Assembly: GCF_028356935.1 (NCBI RefSeq)
Contig: NZ_CP102798.1
Span: 1,798,001 to 1,862,000 of the forward strand
From: Lysinibacillus sp. OF-1
GTDB lineage: Bacteria > Bacillota > Bacilli > Bacillales_A > Planococcaceae
Direction of reading: 5' to 3'
Length of the DNA stretch: 64,000 nt
Part shown: positions 1 to 9,347 of the stretch, in pieces
Layout: every line of letters begins with the position of its first letter
Numbering within the stretch: position 1 is the first letter of the stretch
The notes under the pieces: generated by a model
Database searches by the model: none
The model's input: only the letters and a program-made list of their open reading frames with translations
What the model was told of the DNA's origin: nothing
Position numbers and translations under genes: made by a program

Positions 1-214
1 AAGCAGCACTAATAGTAAAAGCCTGGAACGGTGATACACCTGATTCGCCCTCTCTTTTTTCTACAATTAAACGAAACATTTCAGGAAACAGACGAATTTG
101 TACAAACTTCGTACCAAATGAAAAATATAGTCCTGCTACGATTAATAAGATAATTAGGATATATGTCCATAAAACATTATTTCCACTATTTACAATACTT
201 GAAATCCATTCCAT
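1..214 (-). CDS. Alanine/glycine:cation symporter (AGCS family), N-terminal part
   Basis: Only the first 71 codons lie in the window; the gene runs off the left edge. The start ATG at 214 follows a strong AAAGGAGGA. The reading frame gives a short polar N-terminus (MEWISSIVNSGNNVLWTYI), one hydrophobic helix, and then the stretch FVQIRLFPEMFR, which with the following VSPFQAF is typical of the Na+ (or H+)-coupled alanine/glycine symporters of the AGCS/AlsT family. By family knowledge it is a cytoplasmic-membrane amino acid importer. It is transcribed away from the racemase gene on the other strand. The family call is fairly safe; the substrate cannot be told from this fragment. Confidence 0.75.
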   Translation of the reverse strand, partial: MEWISSIVNSGNNVLWTYILIILLIVAGLYFSFGTKFVQIRLFPEMFRLIVEKREGESGVSPFQAFTISAA

Positions 215-454
215 AAGTTGTCCTCCTTTTACAATACGCTTTAGTCTACACTGTTTTTTTATAAAAAATCAACATTTCTAAAATAATGAAAATAATCATA
301 ATATTTTGTGATTTTAAAATATTTAAATGGATAGAGTTGCTTTAAATACTATTTTTCTGTCATATTCGATAGGGAGATAAAGCATTAAATTTGGAAAATT
401 CTCTTATTTCATTGCGAGTTATGCGTATAATAATAGAAAAGGAGTGTGATGTTG
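215..454. other. Divergent intergenic region between symporter and racemase
   Basis: This 240-base AT-rich region separates two divergent genes, so it must hold both promoters. A TATAAT hexamer lies at 426-431 but sits almost on the ribosome binding site of the racemase, so it is not a convincing promoter. I see no open frame or strong inverted repeat here. Confidence 0.4.
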
Positions 455-1153
455 ATGAAAACAATCGGCTTAATTGGTGGGATGAGCTGGGAATCCTCCG
501 CTGCCTATTACAGGCTCATGAATGAGCAGGTCAAACAGCGACTAGGAGGCTTACATTCTGCCAAATGTATTTTATATAGTGTGGATTTCCAACAAATTGA
601 GCATTTTCAAGCGAAAGGAGAGTGGGACAAAGCGGGGAATGTTCTGGCACAAGCAGCGCAATCACTTGAGCGTGCAGGTGCAGATTTCGTTATTATTTGT
701 ACGAATACGATGCATAAGGTCATTGATATTATAGAGGCAGCGATTACCATCCCGATTTTACATATTGCGGATGCAACGGCTAGACAAATTAAAGAGGCAG
801 GTCTACAGAAAATAGCCCTTCTTGGCACGAAGTATACGATGGAGCAGGCGTTTTATAAAGCAAGAGTAGAGGGCTTTGGTATTGAGGTTATTGTGCCAGA
901 CAGCCACGAACGAATGGAAGTAAATCGGATTATTTATGAAGAACTGTGTTTAGGTATCATTAAGCAAGACGCCAAATCGTACTATATCCAAGTTGTTGAG
1001 GAGCTTGTGCAAGCGGGGGCACAAGGAGTGATTTTAGGCTGTACGGAGATTGGTTTATTGATTCAGCAGGAGGATATTAGTGTGCCAGTGTTTGATACAG
1101 CAGCCATTCATGCACAAACTGCGGTGTCCATGGCGATTCAGGAGGAGTTGTAA
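455..1153 (+). CDS. Aspartate/glutamate racemase family protein
   Basis: A 232-residue cytosolic protein of the PLP-independent aspartate/glutamate racemase superfamily. The N-terminal GLIGGMSWESS loop and the two catalytic cysteine motifs CTNTMH (Cys about 82) and GCTEIGLL (Cys about 196) are all present, so it should be active. I chose ATG 455 because AAAGGAG ends ten bases upstream; GTG 446 and ATG 449 are in frame but sit too close to it. It is the first gene of a long co-directional run for cell-wall peptide breakdown and is followed after one base by a DmpA-like peptidase. A role in converting D-Glu or D-Asp released from peptidoglycan peptides is inferred from context; the true substrate is not visible. 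Confidence 0.88.
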   Translation: MKTIGLIGGMSWESSAAYYRLMNEQVKQRLGGLHSAKCILYSVDFQQIEHFQAKGEWDKAGNVLAQAAQSLERAGADFVIICTNTMHKVIDIIEAAITIPILHIADATARQIKEAGLQKIALLGTKYTMEQAFYKARVEGFGIEVIVPDSHERMEVNRIIYEELCLGIIKQDAKSYYIQVVEELVQAGAQGVILGCTEIGLLIQQEDISVPVFDTAAIHAQTAVSMAIQEEL

Positions 1154-1154
1154 T

Positions 1155-2213
1155 ATGCCAGGCAAGGTACGACAAATGGGCATCAAGATTGGCAAGTTAC
1201 CAGTTGGACCAAAAAACTGTATGACCGATGTAGCGGGAGTTCAGGTGGGACATGTCACATTGGATGAGCCATTAGATCAGGACGGTGCTTATGCGTGTAC
1301 AGGAGTCACAGCCATTTTACCGCATGGTGGTAATTTATTTCAGCAAAAGGTAACGGCGGCAAGCTATGTGTTAAATGGTTTCGGAAAAACAACGGGACTT
1401 GTGCAAGTCAATGAGCTTGGTGTGATCGAATCACCTATTATGTTAACGAATACCTTTGGCGTGCCAGCCGTTACACAAGGAACACTAAGCTATATGTTGG
1501 ACTTGAATGAAGATATTGGGCTCATAACAGGAACGATTAATCTTGTTGTAGGCGAATGTAATGATAGTTATTTAAATTCGATTCGAGCGTGTCCCGTGAC
1601 ACCAGAACATGCAATAGCAGCCATTCGTCAAGCCTCTACGGATATAGTACAGGAAGGAGCCGTTGGAGCAGGGAAAGGTATGATGTGTTTTGGCTATAAA
1701 GGGGGGATTGGTTCGTCTTCTCGCCTTGTTAAAGTTGAACAACAGGAAATTAGCTATACAGTAGGTTGTCTAGTTCTCAGTAATTTTGGTCAAAGCACTG
1801 ATTTTTTAGCCGAGCGTTACAACGCTTCCAATAGGCAAAGCCAATCAACATTATCTCCTACAGATGGTTCAATACTTATTATTCTTGCAACGGATGCCCC
1901 GTTGAGTAGCCGCCAATTGCTGCGTGTCATTAAACGCTGTGGTATCGGTCTCGGTCGGACAGGTAGTCACTTTTCACATGGTAGTGGAGACGTAGTCATT
2001 GGTTTTACAACGGCACACAGTATTCCTCATACGACAGATCAGCTGATGGAAACAAGAACACAGCTACGTGAGGATCATCCCGTCATGAATCAGTTGTTTG
2101 TCGCCGCAGCTGAAGCGACAGAGGAAGCGATACTCAATTCATTATCTCAGGCCCAGACTACAACGGGACGCAATGGCCATACAGTGGAAGCTTACGCTTT
2201 TCATAAGGCATAA
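1155..2213 (+). CDS. P1/S58 family peptidase (DmpA-like L-aminopeptidase/D-esterase)
   Basis: A 352-residue N-terminal-nucleophile hydrolase. Family members cleave themselves before a Ser or Thr that then becomes the catalytic nucleophile; here the matching site is Gly238-Ser239 in PTDGSILIILATDAP. Other family hallmarks are the N-terminal TDVAGVQVGHVTL and the GLGRTGS motif. DmpA-type enzymes remove N-terminal residues, including D-residues, from short peptides and amides. The frame is open further upstream, but ATG 1155 is one base after the racemase stop and starts where family homology starts (MPGKVRQ). A rho-independent terminator follows, so racemase and peptidase probably form a two-gene unit. 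Confidence 0.88.
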   Translation: MPGKVRQMGIKIGKLPVGPKNCMTDVAGVQVGHVTLDEPLDQDGAYACTGVTAILPHGGNLFQQKVTAASYVLNGFGKTTGLVQVNELGVIESPIMLTNTFGVPAVTQGTLSYMLDLNEDIGLITGTINLVVGECNDSYLNSIRACPVTPEHAIAAIRQASTDIVQEGAVGAGKGMMCFGYKGGIGSSSRLVKVEQQEISYTVGCLVLSNFGQSTDFLAERYNASNRQSQSTLSPTDGSILIILATDAPLSSRQLLRVIKRCGIGLGRTGSHFSHGSGDVVIGFTTAHSIPHTTDQLMETRTQLREDHPVMNQLFVAAAEATEEAILNSLSQAQTTTGRNGHTVEAYAFHKA

Positions 2214-2217
2214 CGAT

Positions 2218-2260
2218 TAAAGCTATTGAGACATCATCCATGTTTCGATAGCTTTTTTTG
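2218..2260 (+). terminator. Rho-independent terminator after the DmpA-like gene
   Basis: AAAGCTATTGAGAC and GTTTCGATAGCTTT pair almost fully around a 9-base loop, followed by a run of seven T. Confidence 0.85.
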
Positions 2261-2596
2261 TACTTCGTTAGCATGAGCGAGCAATGTGATGAATAAAATC
2301 CTTAACTAGAGGACAAAAGTGATTTTTCGACAGTGTTTTGCTGGAATATGAATCATTATAGGAGAAAAACTATTATATTGTAATTATTCCTTTTTTATCT
2401 AGTCAATGCTAGAGAGATATGATAACATTCATTTTAAAAAAACTGAATTATCTAAAAATTAAGGAGGTGTGCCAATATCATCAACCTATTTCAACCAATA
2501 GCGGCAGCTGTAAATAGGAATCCACCTCTATCTCCGTTTGTTCGTGAAAACGGTGAGCCGCTTATCCGGGTCACAGCTACACATCCGAGACTATTC

Positions 2597-3202
2597 ATGG
2601 AGCCTATCTACTATCAGCAACAGATTCCTGATAGTTTGCAAGTTATTTATGTGCGAGAAGGGGTCTATAAGCGTTTGCAGCAGGCGTTAACGTTATTACC
2701 ACAGGAATATAGTCTCTTACTTTATGATGGGTATCGTCCGTTTCAAGTACAGCAATATTTGTTTACCCATTTTTCAAAGCAATTAGCACAACAAATGCCA
2801 CAGGCAACATCACAGGAGCTTGTGCAGGCTACGAAAAAATATGTAGCTTTGCCAAGTGAAGAATTCGCCCCACATTTAACAGGTGGTGCAATTGATGTCA
2901 CGCTGGCTGATGTCCATGGTAAAGCGTTGGATCTTGGTACAGCTTTTGACGAAATGCATGAAAAATCTGCGACACGTTATTTTGAACAGCACTTGAAGGA
3001 AAATCCGCTGGCCTGTCAGCATCGGCGTCTGCTGTACAACTGCTTGTCACTTGCTGGATTCACGAATTATGCAGAGGAATGGTGGCATTACGATTATCAC
3101 AATGTGGCATGGGCAAGACGTGTGCAAGCACAGGTAGCCCATTATGGAGCAGTACACGCAACAATACAAAATCATAATGTAAAGGAGTTGCGATTTCTAT
3201 GA
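2597..3202 (+). CDS. D-alanyl-D-alanine dipeptidase (VanX/DdpX-like)
   Basis: A zinc dipeptidase of the VanX/M15D type, expected to split D-Ala-D-Ala from wall turnover. The HxxGxAxD zinc motif is seen as HLTGGAIDVTL and the second catalytic patch as EEWWHYDYH. The coordinates use the first standard codon, ATG 2597, but this has no ribosome binding site, and the frame continues open upstream as NPPLSPFVRENGEPLIRV, which looks like a normal family N-terminus. A perfect AAGGAGGTG at 2461-2469 points to an ATC codon at 2477, which would add 40 residues (241 in all). No ATG, GTG or TTG exists in frame between the upstream stop (2453) and 2597. The stop overlaps the next start (ATGA). Confidence 0.85.
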   Translation: MEPIYYQQQIPDSLQVIYVREGVYKRLQQALTLLPQEYSLLLYDGYRPFQVQQYLFTHFSKQLAQQMPQATSQELVQATKKYVALPSEEFAPHLTGGAIDVTLADVHGKALDLGTAFDEMHEKSATRYFEQHLKENPLACQHRRLLYNCLSLAGFTNYAEEWWHYDYHNVAWARRVQAQVAHYGAVHATIQNHNVKELRFL

Positions 3203-3993
3203 AGGTTTATATTAGCGCAGATATTGAAGGGATTACAGGTACAACATCATGGAGTGAGACCGAGTTAAACGCACCGGACTATCTGTTTTTCCAAAGACAA
3301 ATGACACGAGAAGTAGAAGCAGCCATTGAAGGAGCGATAGCAGGAGGCGCCACAGAAATTTTATTAAAGGATGCCCATGATTCTGCTCGCAATCTCGATA
3401 TTTCCAATTTACCCATCAATTGTAAAGTCATCCGTGGCTGGACATATGATCCAATGTGTATGGTGGCAGGTCTTGATCAAAGCTTTGACCGTGCCATTTT
3501 TATTGGCTATCACAGTAAAGGAGGAAGTGAGCGCAACCCACTTGCCCATACACTTTGCACATATGCCGACGTCAAAATTAATGGTCATTATGCAAGCGAA
3601 TTTTTAATCAATACGTATGCGGCGGCTTTACATGATGTTCCTGTATCCTTCGTTAGTGGGGATGTGGGGCTAACAGAGGAAATACAGGCCTTGAATGAAC
3701 ATATGATTACATTTGCCACAAAGGAAGGCATCGGAAATGCAACGATTAGTGTCAGCCCACAGCTAACCATTATGGAAACCAAACGTCTGGTAGAGTCTGC
3801 AATGAAAGTGCCACGTGCTGATTTGCAGGTAGCGTTACCAGAACGCTTTGTGGTGGAGATTATTTATCGAGACCATACACGAGCTTATCGCAATTCTTTC
3901 TATCCAAATGCCACATTCAAACCACATAATACCGTAGAGTTTATCACCGATGATTTTTATGAGGTGCTTCGTATTTTACAATTTTTAACATGA
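3199..3993 (+). CDS. dppA: D-aminopeptidase of the DppA/M55 family
   Basis: A 264-residue zinc aminopeptidase. M55 enzymes are self-compartmentalising decamers that remove N-terminal D-residues such as D-Ala from peptides. The family metal ligands are seen as DIEG (residues 8-11), DAH near residue 58, GYHSKG near 104 and LAHTL near 117, with E in SEFLINTYAA. In B. subtilis dppA opens the dipeptide permease operon; here it overlaps the VanX-like gene by ATGA, so the two are translationally coupled. A C-terminus shorter and more variable than B. subtilis DppA is usual across the family. Confidence 0.9.
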   Translation: MKVYISADIEGITGTTSWSETELNAPDYLFFQRQMTREVEAAIEGAIAGGATEILLKDAHDSARNLDISNLPINCKVIRGWTYDPMCMVAGLDQSFDRAIFIGYHSKGGSERNPLAHTLCTYADVKINGHYASEFLINTYAAALHDVPVSFVSGDVGLTEEIQALNEHMITFATKEGIGNATISVSPQLTIMETKRLVESAMKVPRADLQVALPERFVVEIIYRDHTRAYRNSFYPNATFKPHNTVEFITDDFYEVLRILQFLT

Positions 3994-4061
3994 TGCTACT
4001 GAGCTTGCTTTATCAATGAATGATCAATAGTGATAGCTTCGTTCCAAAATAGGAATAGAGT

Positions 4062-4232
4062 GCTCATTCAGGAAAAGCCTTACTCATGGAAAGGTGAAAA
4101 GCGCTCATCGAAGCGATGACCTCGCTCAGAAAGAGGAGAGGCGCTCACCCGAGTGAAGAATTTGCTCAGTAAAGCGCTTGCCCCGATCACAACAAGGCAA
4201 AATCGCTCATTCCAGCGAAGCCACCACTCAAA
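4062..4232. repeat. Degenerate ~21-bp tandem array anchored on CTCA
   Basis: CTCA recurs at 4063, 4083, 4104, 4125, 4144, 4165, 4206 and 4227, with a degenerate ATCA at 4186, giving steps of 20, 21, 21, 19, 21, 21, 20 and 21. Between anchors the units share only loose purine-rich content (for example CTCATCGAAGCGATGACCTCG). The spacing is the same as in the three GGATA arrays elsewhere in the window although the anchor differs. Nothing here is coding. Confidence 0.7.
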
Positions 4233-4385
4233 GATGTAGTCAAAAAGCAGTGGGACACGCTGTCCAATATGTTTGATTTGATAGAACCTACAAATTTATC
4301 TCATTACCGTGACAACGAGCATGGAATCGTTGTGCATTTCATCGATAGTGGGTCGATTTAGAAGGACCTAGCTTATGTTTGAAAG

Positions 4386-4425
4386 ATCCTATTGAAGGTG
4401 CATCCGTCCTTGCAATAGGATTTTC
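4386..4425 (+). terminator. Hairpin with short T run upstream of binding-protein gene
   Basis: ATCCTATTG pairs perfectly with CAATAGGAT across a GC-containing loop, followed by TTTTC. It could end the upstream peptidase transcript or attenuate expression of the ABC operon; the T run is short. Confidence 0.55.
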
Positions 4426-4454
4426 ATTATAAAAAGATGATTAGGGGGATGCTT

Positions 4455-6278
4455 GTGAGAAAGTCTTGGTTGCTGTTCATATGTCTGGTCGTATTGTTTT
4501 GTGTAGCCTGCAATGATGAATCATTGAGTGAAAAGGCATCGGAATATCGTGTTGTGTATTCGGGAGAAATTAAAACGTTAAATTATTTAAAGACGTCTGA
4601 AACAAATGAATTTGCGGTGGCCGCAAATATGGTGGATGGACTCATAGAATACGATCAATATGGAGTCGTTCAGCCAGGATTGGCGAAGGAATGGTCTGCT
4701 AATGAGGATGCTACTGTTTGGACGTTCAAGCTACGTGATGATGCTAAATGGGTCACACATGAGGGGAAGGACTATGCAGATGTTGTGGCACAAGACTTTG
4801 TGGATGGCTTACATTATGTGCTTGATGCTAAAAATGAATCATCGACGTCTTGGATTGCGACGGTCGTAAAAAATGGGGAGGCCTTCTATAACGGCGAGTT
4901 GGCTGATTTCAAGGAGGTTGGCATAAAGGCGCTAGATGAACATACAGTAGAATATACTTTAGAAGCCCCGACACCCTATTTCCTTTCTATGTTGAACTAT
5001 GTTTGTTTCTTCCCGGTGAATGGCAAGTTCATTGCCGAGAAAGGGAAGGATTTTGGTACGACGCGTGAAAATTTCCTTTATAATGGCGCTTATCTTTTAG
5101 ATAAATTTGAACCGCAAAATGAGCGTGTTCTTGTGAAAAATGAGTCGTATTGGGATAAAGACAAGGTGCTGATTGATCGCATTCGCTATAAATACAATAA
5201 AGAAGCGGCAACAGTGGCACCAGAGCTGTTTTTACGTGGAGAAATTGATTCTGCTAGTATTCCAACCTCTATTATTGATGAATGGTTTAAAGACGAGAAG
5301 AAAAAATCCCAGGTTCGTCAAACACAAAATAACTTCTATACCTACTTCTATGCACTTAACTTTAATCCACAATTTGACGCCCAATATGAGCCAGATAACT
5401 GGAAGGTTGCAGTCAATAATAAAGATTTCCGTAAATCCTTATTCCATGCACTGGATCGGGTGTCCGCAATGCTGACGGTTGAGCCTTATAATCCAGCAGA
5501 TTTGCTGAGCAATACTATTACACCGAAAAACTTTGTCGATGTGGAAGGGGTGGATTATACCCAATTAGCGCCACTTACGACCATTTCCAATGAAGATTCC
5601 TTCAATAAAGAGCTCGCTCTAGAGTACAAAGAAAAAGCGAAAACAGCATTAGCAGGTAAAGCCACGTTCCCTGTAAAAGTATTAATGCCCTATAATGCAG
5701 GCAGTCCAGATTGGGCCAATCGTTCTCAAGTAGTGGAACAGCAGATTGAAAAATTACTAGGGACAGATTATGTCGACATTATTGTAGAGGCTGGTCCATC
5801 GACAGGCTTCTTATCAGAGGTGCGTCGTCCTGGCAAGTTTGCGCTTTTAGAAGCGAACTGGGGTCCTGACTTTGCAGATCCCTCTACGTATACAGATCCA
5901 TTCACAGTGGACGGTACTTACAATAAACCAGAATTAGCAGAAGGCTATAAAGAGGCAAATGGCAAAACGACGTACCAAAACCTTGTGGATCAAGCGAAAG
6001 AAACGATTGATGCTGCAAAACGCTATGAGCTATTTGCAAAGGCAGAGGCCTTTTTAATTGATGAAGCCTTTGTGATCCCTTATTCAGTAGGGGGGAGTGG
6101 CTATGTGGCGTCTAAATTAAATCCATTTGAGGCGCAATATTCGCCATTCGGTGTAACGGCAGAGAAATTTAAAGGACAGCAAGTGCTGGAGAAGCCAATG
6201 AGTAATGAAGAATTTAAAAAGGCGCTCGCGCAGTGGGAGCAAGAACGTGCGGAAGCGTTAGCGAATGCTGAAAAGTAG
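4455..6278 (+). CDS. Oligopeptide ABC transporter, substrate-binding lipoprotein
   Basis: A roughly 607-residue extracellular solute-binding protein of family 5 (OppA/DppE type). The start is taken as GTG 4455 because AGGGGG lies six bases upstream; two in-frame ATGs at 4437 and 4449 are worse placed. The N-terminus is a lipoprotein signal: RK, a hydrophobic run, then VAC with the modified cysteine, although Cys at -3 of the lipobox is unusual. The mature part shows family features such as TLNYLKTSETNEF near the start and TVWTFKLRDDAKW. By its neighbours (dppA, LD-carboxypeptidase, YkfC-like enzyme) it probably binds murein peptides rather than dietary ones; that is inference. Confidence 0.9.
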   Translation: MRKSWLLFICLVVLFCVACNDESLSEKASEYRVVYSGEIKTLNYLKTSETNEFAVAANMVDGLIEYDQYGVVQPGLAKEWSANEDATVWTFKLRDDAKWVTHEGKDYADVVAQDFVDGLHYVLDAKNESSTSWIATVVKNGEAFYNGELADFKEVGIKALDEHTVEYTLEAPTPYFLSMLNYVCFFPVNGKFIAEKGKDFGTTRENFLYNGAYLLDKFEPQNERVLVKNESYWDKDKVLIDRIRYKYNKEAATVAPELFLRGEIDSASIPTSIIDEWFKDEKKKSQVRQTQNNFYTYFYALNFNPQFDAQYEPDNWKVAVNNKDFRKSLFHALDRVSAMLTVEPYNPADLLSNTITPKNFVDVEGVDYTQLAPLTTISNEDSFNKELALEYKEKAKTALAGKATFPVKVLMPYNAGSPDWANRSQVVEQQIEKLLGTDYVDIIVEAGPSTGFLSEVRRPGKFALLEANWGPDFADPSTYTDPFTVDGTYNKPELAEGYKEANGKTTYQNLVDQAKETIDAAKRYELFAKAEAFLIDEAFVIPYSVGGSGYVASKLNPFEAQYSPFGVTAEKFKGQQVLEKPMSNEEFKKALAQWEQERAEALANAEK

Positions 6279-6295
6279 TATGGCTTCGTAGAGGA

Positions 6296-6336
6296 AAAGG
6301 AGATACCGAAAGAATAGTCGGCATCTCCTTTAGTCT
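6296..6336 (+). terminator. Hairpin between binding protein and permease genes
   Basis: AAAGGAGATACCGA pairs with TCGGCATCTCCTTT across an 8-base loop and is followed by AGTCTTTT. Such intra-operon hairpins usually cut downstream transcription so that binding protein exceeds permease, or protect the 3' end of the upstream message. Confidence 0.7.
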
Positions 6337-6359
6337 TTTGGATAAAGGAGGATAGCGCC

Positions 6360-7304
6360 ATGTTGCAGTATATAGGAAAACGTCTCTTACAATCCGTGTT
6401 CACCCTTTTAATTATCATCACGATCGTCTTTTCATTATTACGATTAATGCCGGAGGAAGGATATTTAGGAGCGGCAGCCGATAAAATGTCACCGGCTCAG
6501 CAAGAAGTTTATTTAACAAATCTTGGCTTGCGTGATCCATTGCTTGTTCAGTTAGGAAATTTTTATAAAAATTTGTTGCAAGGGGATTTAGGCAAATCGG
6601 TCACTTATCGTACGGATGTACCGGTTGTGACGATTATTGCGGATAAAATTATGTATTCTCTGCTCTTTGGTTTGGGGGCAGTAGCTTTATCGCTACTCAT
6701 TGGTGTGCCGTTAGGGATTTTGATGGCCTATCGTAAGGGGCGTTGGCTAGATCGGCTAGGGACAGGCTATATCGTCTTTGTCGTTGCTGTCCCTGCAGCA
6801 GTCTACTACTTAGTCATTCAAATGTATATTACGGAACTCTTTCAATTACCGATGCTGTTTGATGCGTACAGGCCGATTACTTGGATTTTGCCACTTACCT
6901 CCATGGCGTTGGCGCCGACAGCCTCCTATGCGATGTGGATGCGACGATATATGGTAGATGAACTGAACAAGGACTATATTAAGCTAGCAAGGGCGAAGGG
7001 TGTGAAGGAGCGGACATTGATGTTCCAGCATGTACTGCGAAATGCCTTTATTCCAATGGCACAATACTTACCTGCCACCATTCTATTTACGATTACAGGC
7101 TCTATTTATATCGAATCGCTCTATTCCATTCCAGGGATGGGGGGCTTGCTCGTGGATGCCATTCAGCGTCAGGATAATACGATTGTGCAAGGTTTAGTGC
7201 TAGTGTTCTCTTCTCTTGGCATCATCGGACTTATTTTAGGGGACATTGCCATGGCACTTGTCGATCCACGCATTAAATTAGGCAAGGGAGGGGGTGTGCG
7301 CTAA
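6360..7304 (+). CDS. dppB: Peptide ABC transporter permease, DppB/OppB type
   Basis: A 314-residue inner-membrane permease of the binding-protein-dependent family, with about six membrane segments. The N-terminus MLQYIGKRLLQSVFTLLIIITIVFSL and the segment LGLRDPLLVQLGNFYKNLLQGDLGKS are classic for the OppB subunit. The EAA coupling loop is seen as KLARAKGVKERTLMFQHVLRNAFIP. The start ATG 6360 follows AAAGGAGG at good spacing. Its stop overlaps the next start (TAATG), so the two permease subunits are made together. Confidence 0.92.
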   Translation: MLQYIGKRLLQSVFTLLIIITIVFSLLRLMPEEGYLGAAADKMSPAQQEVYLTNLGLRDPLLVQLGNFYKNLLQGDLGKSVTYRTDVPVVTIIADKIMYSLLFGLGAVALSLLIGVPLGILMAYRKGRWLDRLGTGYIVFVVAVPAAVYYLVIQMYITELFQLPMLFDAYRPITWILPLTSMALAPTASYAMWMRRYMVDELNKDYIKLARAKGVKERTLMFQHVLRNAFIPMAQYLPATILFTITGSIYIESLYSIPGMGGLLVDAIQRQDNTIVQGLVLVFSSLGIIGLILGDIAMALVDPRIKLGKGGGVR

Positions 7305-8278
7305 TGGGTATGTATACAGATGAAATCAATAATATTTCGAATAAGTCCCGTCAAACATTGTTTGAATTTGCTGAAGTTGACGCAAGACAGGCAGAGGAAA
7401 CTGGCTATTCCAATTACTCTTATTGGCGGTCTACATGGCAATCCTTTTTAAAAAATAGACTAGCTGTTTTTTTATTAGTGGGAGTGATTATTATTGTCAG
7501 CTTCACCATTCTCCAGCCTTATTTACCAGCGCAAAAATCACCAACTGAAATTTACTTGGATGAACAAACAGGGATGCAGGCACGCAATATTACCCCCAAT
7601 GCAGAGTTTTGGTTTGGCACGAATTCCATTGGTCAGGATTTATGGTCTCGTATTTGGGCGGGCACAAGAACATCTCTCTTTATTGGCTGTGTCGTAGCCT
7701 TGGTAGAGGCAGTAGTCGGTATTACAATCGGTACACTGTGGGGCTTTTCACGAAAATTAGAAGCATCGATAACGCAGCTATATAATGTTGTCGATAATAT
7801 CCCCACAACCATTGTGCTCATTTTAATGTCTTATATTTTACGCCCAAGTATTTCGACGATCATTATAGCTATGTGTATAACGGGATGGGTGGAAATGGCG
7901 AGATTTATTCGCAATCAAATTGTTATTTTACGTGACCGTGAATACAACCTAGCCTCAAAATGTTTAGGCACTCCTGATTACCGTATTATCTTAAAAAATT
8001 TATTACCTTATTTAACTTCAGTGATTATGTTGCGTATGAGCCTCGCTATTCCCTTTGCGATAGGAGCCGAAGTATTTCTAACATATATCGGTTTAGGGCT
8101 ACCAATCAGCGAGCCGTCCTTAGGAAATTTAATTAATGAAGGACGCGTACTCATGATGTCACCAGATTTACGTTATCAGCTGATTTTTCCAAGTATTGTG
8201 TTAAGTGTCATCACGATAGCATTCTATATTATTGGTAATTCTTTTGCAGATGCAGCAGATCCGAAAAACCATGTGTAA
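7304..8278 (+). CDS. dppC: Peptide ABC transporter permease, DppC/OppC type
   Basis: A 324-residue permease partner. The long cytoplasmic N-terminus, a first membrane segment near residue 60, the GTNSIGQDLWSRIWAGTRTSL motif and the coupling loop LASKCLGTPDYRIILKNLLPYL are all typical of the OppC subunit. It overlaps the previous gene by one base and is followed closely by the first ATPase gene, so it belongs to the same operon. Function: with DppB it forms the membrane channel of the peptide importer. Confidence 0.92.
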   Translation: MGMYTDEINNISNKSRQTLFEFAEVDARQAEETGYSNYSYWRSTWQSFLKNRLAVFLLVGVIIIVSFTILQPYLPAQKSPTEIYLDEQTGMQARNITPNAEFWFGTNSIGQDLWSRIWAGTRTSLFIGCVVALVEAVVGITIGTLWGFSRKLEASITQLYNVVDNIPTTIVLILMSYILRPSISTIIIAMCITGWVEMARFIRNQIVILRDREYNLASKCLGTPDYRIILKNLLPYLTSVIMLRMSLAIPFAIGAEVFLTYIGLGLPISEPSLGNLINEGRVLMMSPDLRYQLIFPSIVLSVITIAFYIIGNSFADAADPKNHV

Positions 8279-8291
8279 GGAGAGGAAATAA

Positions 8292-9347
8292 GTGACATTG
8301 AAAAAATCGCGCATATTAGTCATACAAAATTTAATCATTCAGTTTACGCTACGGGGTCGTGTCTTAACAGCTATCCGCGATATTTCACTCGACCTTTACA
8401 AGGGAGAAAGCTTAGCCATTGTTGGTGAATCAGGTTCGGGAAAATCGGTGCTGATGAAATCCATTATGGGCTTGCTAGATAAAAATGGCAGCATTCAGCA
8501 AGGACGAATCATTTACAATGCACAGGATGTAACTCAGTTTACGACAGAGCAAGAATGGTTGCGTATTCGAGGTAAGGAAATTGCGATGGTAACGCAGGAC
8601 CCAATGACATCGTTGAATCCGCTCAAAACCATTGGGAAGCAAATTGAGGAATGTGTCGTCATGCATCAAGGCTTAAGAGGCAAGGAAGCCTATGAAGAAA
8701 CATTAAAGTTGCTAACAGATGTAGGTATTACAGATGTGAAAAAACGCTATAAGCAATACCCACATGAATTTTCGGGAGGCATGCGCCAACGTATTGTCAT
8801 CGCTATTGCGATTGCCTGTAAACCGAATATTTTAATTTGTGATGAACCAACAACCGCTTTAGATGTGACCATTCAAGCTCAGATATTACAACTATTAAAG
8901 AATCTTCAGCAGAAATATGGCTTATCCATTGTCTATATTACGCATGATTTAGGCGTTGTCGCAAAGGTGGCTGATCGTATTGCCGTGATGTATGCGGGTG
9001 ATGTCATTGAGGTCGGGGAAACGCATGAAATTTTCTTTAATAGTAAGCATCCTTATACGTGGGCACTCATTTCCTCCTTACCTCAGCTTGGCTCAAAGGG
9101 GGAACAATTATATTCAATTAAGGGCACGCCACCGAATCTTTTTCAGGAAATAAAGGGTGATGCCTTTGCACCACGCAATCCATATGCATTAAAAATTGAC
9201 TTTGTAGAGCGTCCACCTTTTTTTCAGGTCAGTGACACCCACTATGCGCGCACATGGTTATTAGATCCACTTGCACCAAAAGTAGAGCCGCCAGCCGCTT
9301 TACAAGCATTTTTTGTAGAAGGGAGGCAGTATGCTAATGACCGATAA
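8292..9347 (+). CDS. dppD: Peptide ABC transporter ATPase, DppD/OppD type
   Basis: A 351-residue ATPase. Walker A is GESGSGKS, the signature is FSGGMRQR, Walker B is ILICDEPT and the switch histidine is in YITHDLG; the C-terminal oligopeptide-transporter extension with [12 protein letters not shown] is present. The usual cysteine-rich iron-sulfur tail of some OppD proteins is absent. Start is GTG 8292 behind AAGGAGAGG. It overlaps the second ATPase gene by 17 bases. It powers import together with the next gene product as a heterodimer. Confidence 0.92.
   Translation: MTLKKSRILVIQNLIIQFTLRGRVLTAIRDISLDLYKGESLAIVGESGSGKSVLMKSIMGLLDKNGSIQQGRIIYNAQDVTQFTTEQEWLRIRGKEIAMVTQDPMTSLNPLKTIGKQIEECVVMHQGLRGKEAYEETLKLLTDVGITDVKKRYKQYPHEFSGGMRQRIVIAIAIACKPNILICDEPTTALDVTIQAQILQLLKNLQQKYGLSIVYITHDLGVVAKVADRIAVMYAGDVIEVGETHEIFFNSKHPYTWALISSLPQLGSKGEQLYSIKGTPPNLFQEIKGDAFAPRNPYALKIDFVERPPFFQVSDTHYARTWLLDPLAPKVEPPAALQAFFVEGRQYANDR

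Larger units (their letters stand above)
3994..4454. other. 461-base gap: 21-bp CTCA array, small gene remnant, hairpin
   Basis: The first part holds the CTCA array listed separately (4062-4232). After it, a 30-codon open frame at 4269-4361 reads MFDLIEPTNLSHYRDNEHG and onward to a stop, with no ribosome binding site; it looks like the tail of a lost gene but I cannot name it. The end of the gap has a hairpin just before the binding-protein gene. Confidence 0.5.

Noticed and set aside
426..431. TATAAT as -10 of the racemase promoter
   Set aside because: The transcript would start on the ribosome binding site, and no -35 lies at 16-18 bases.
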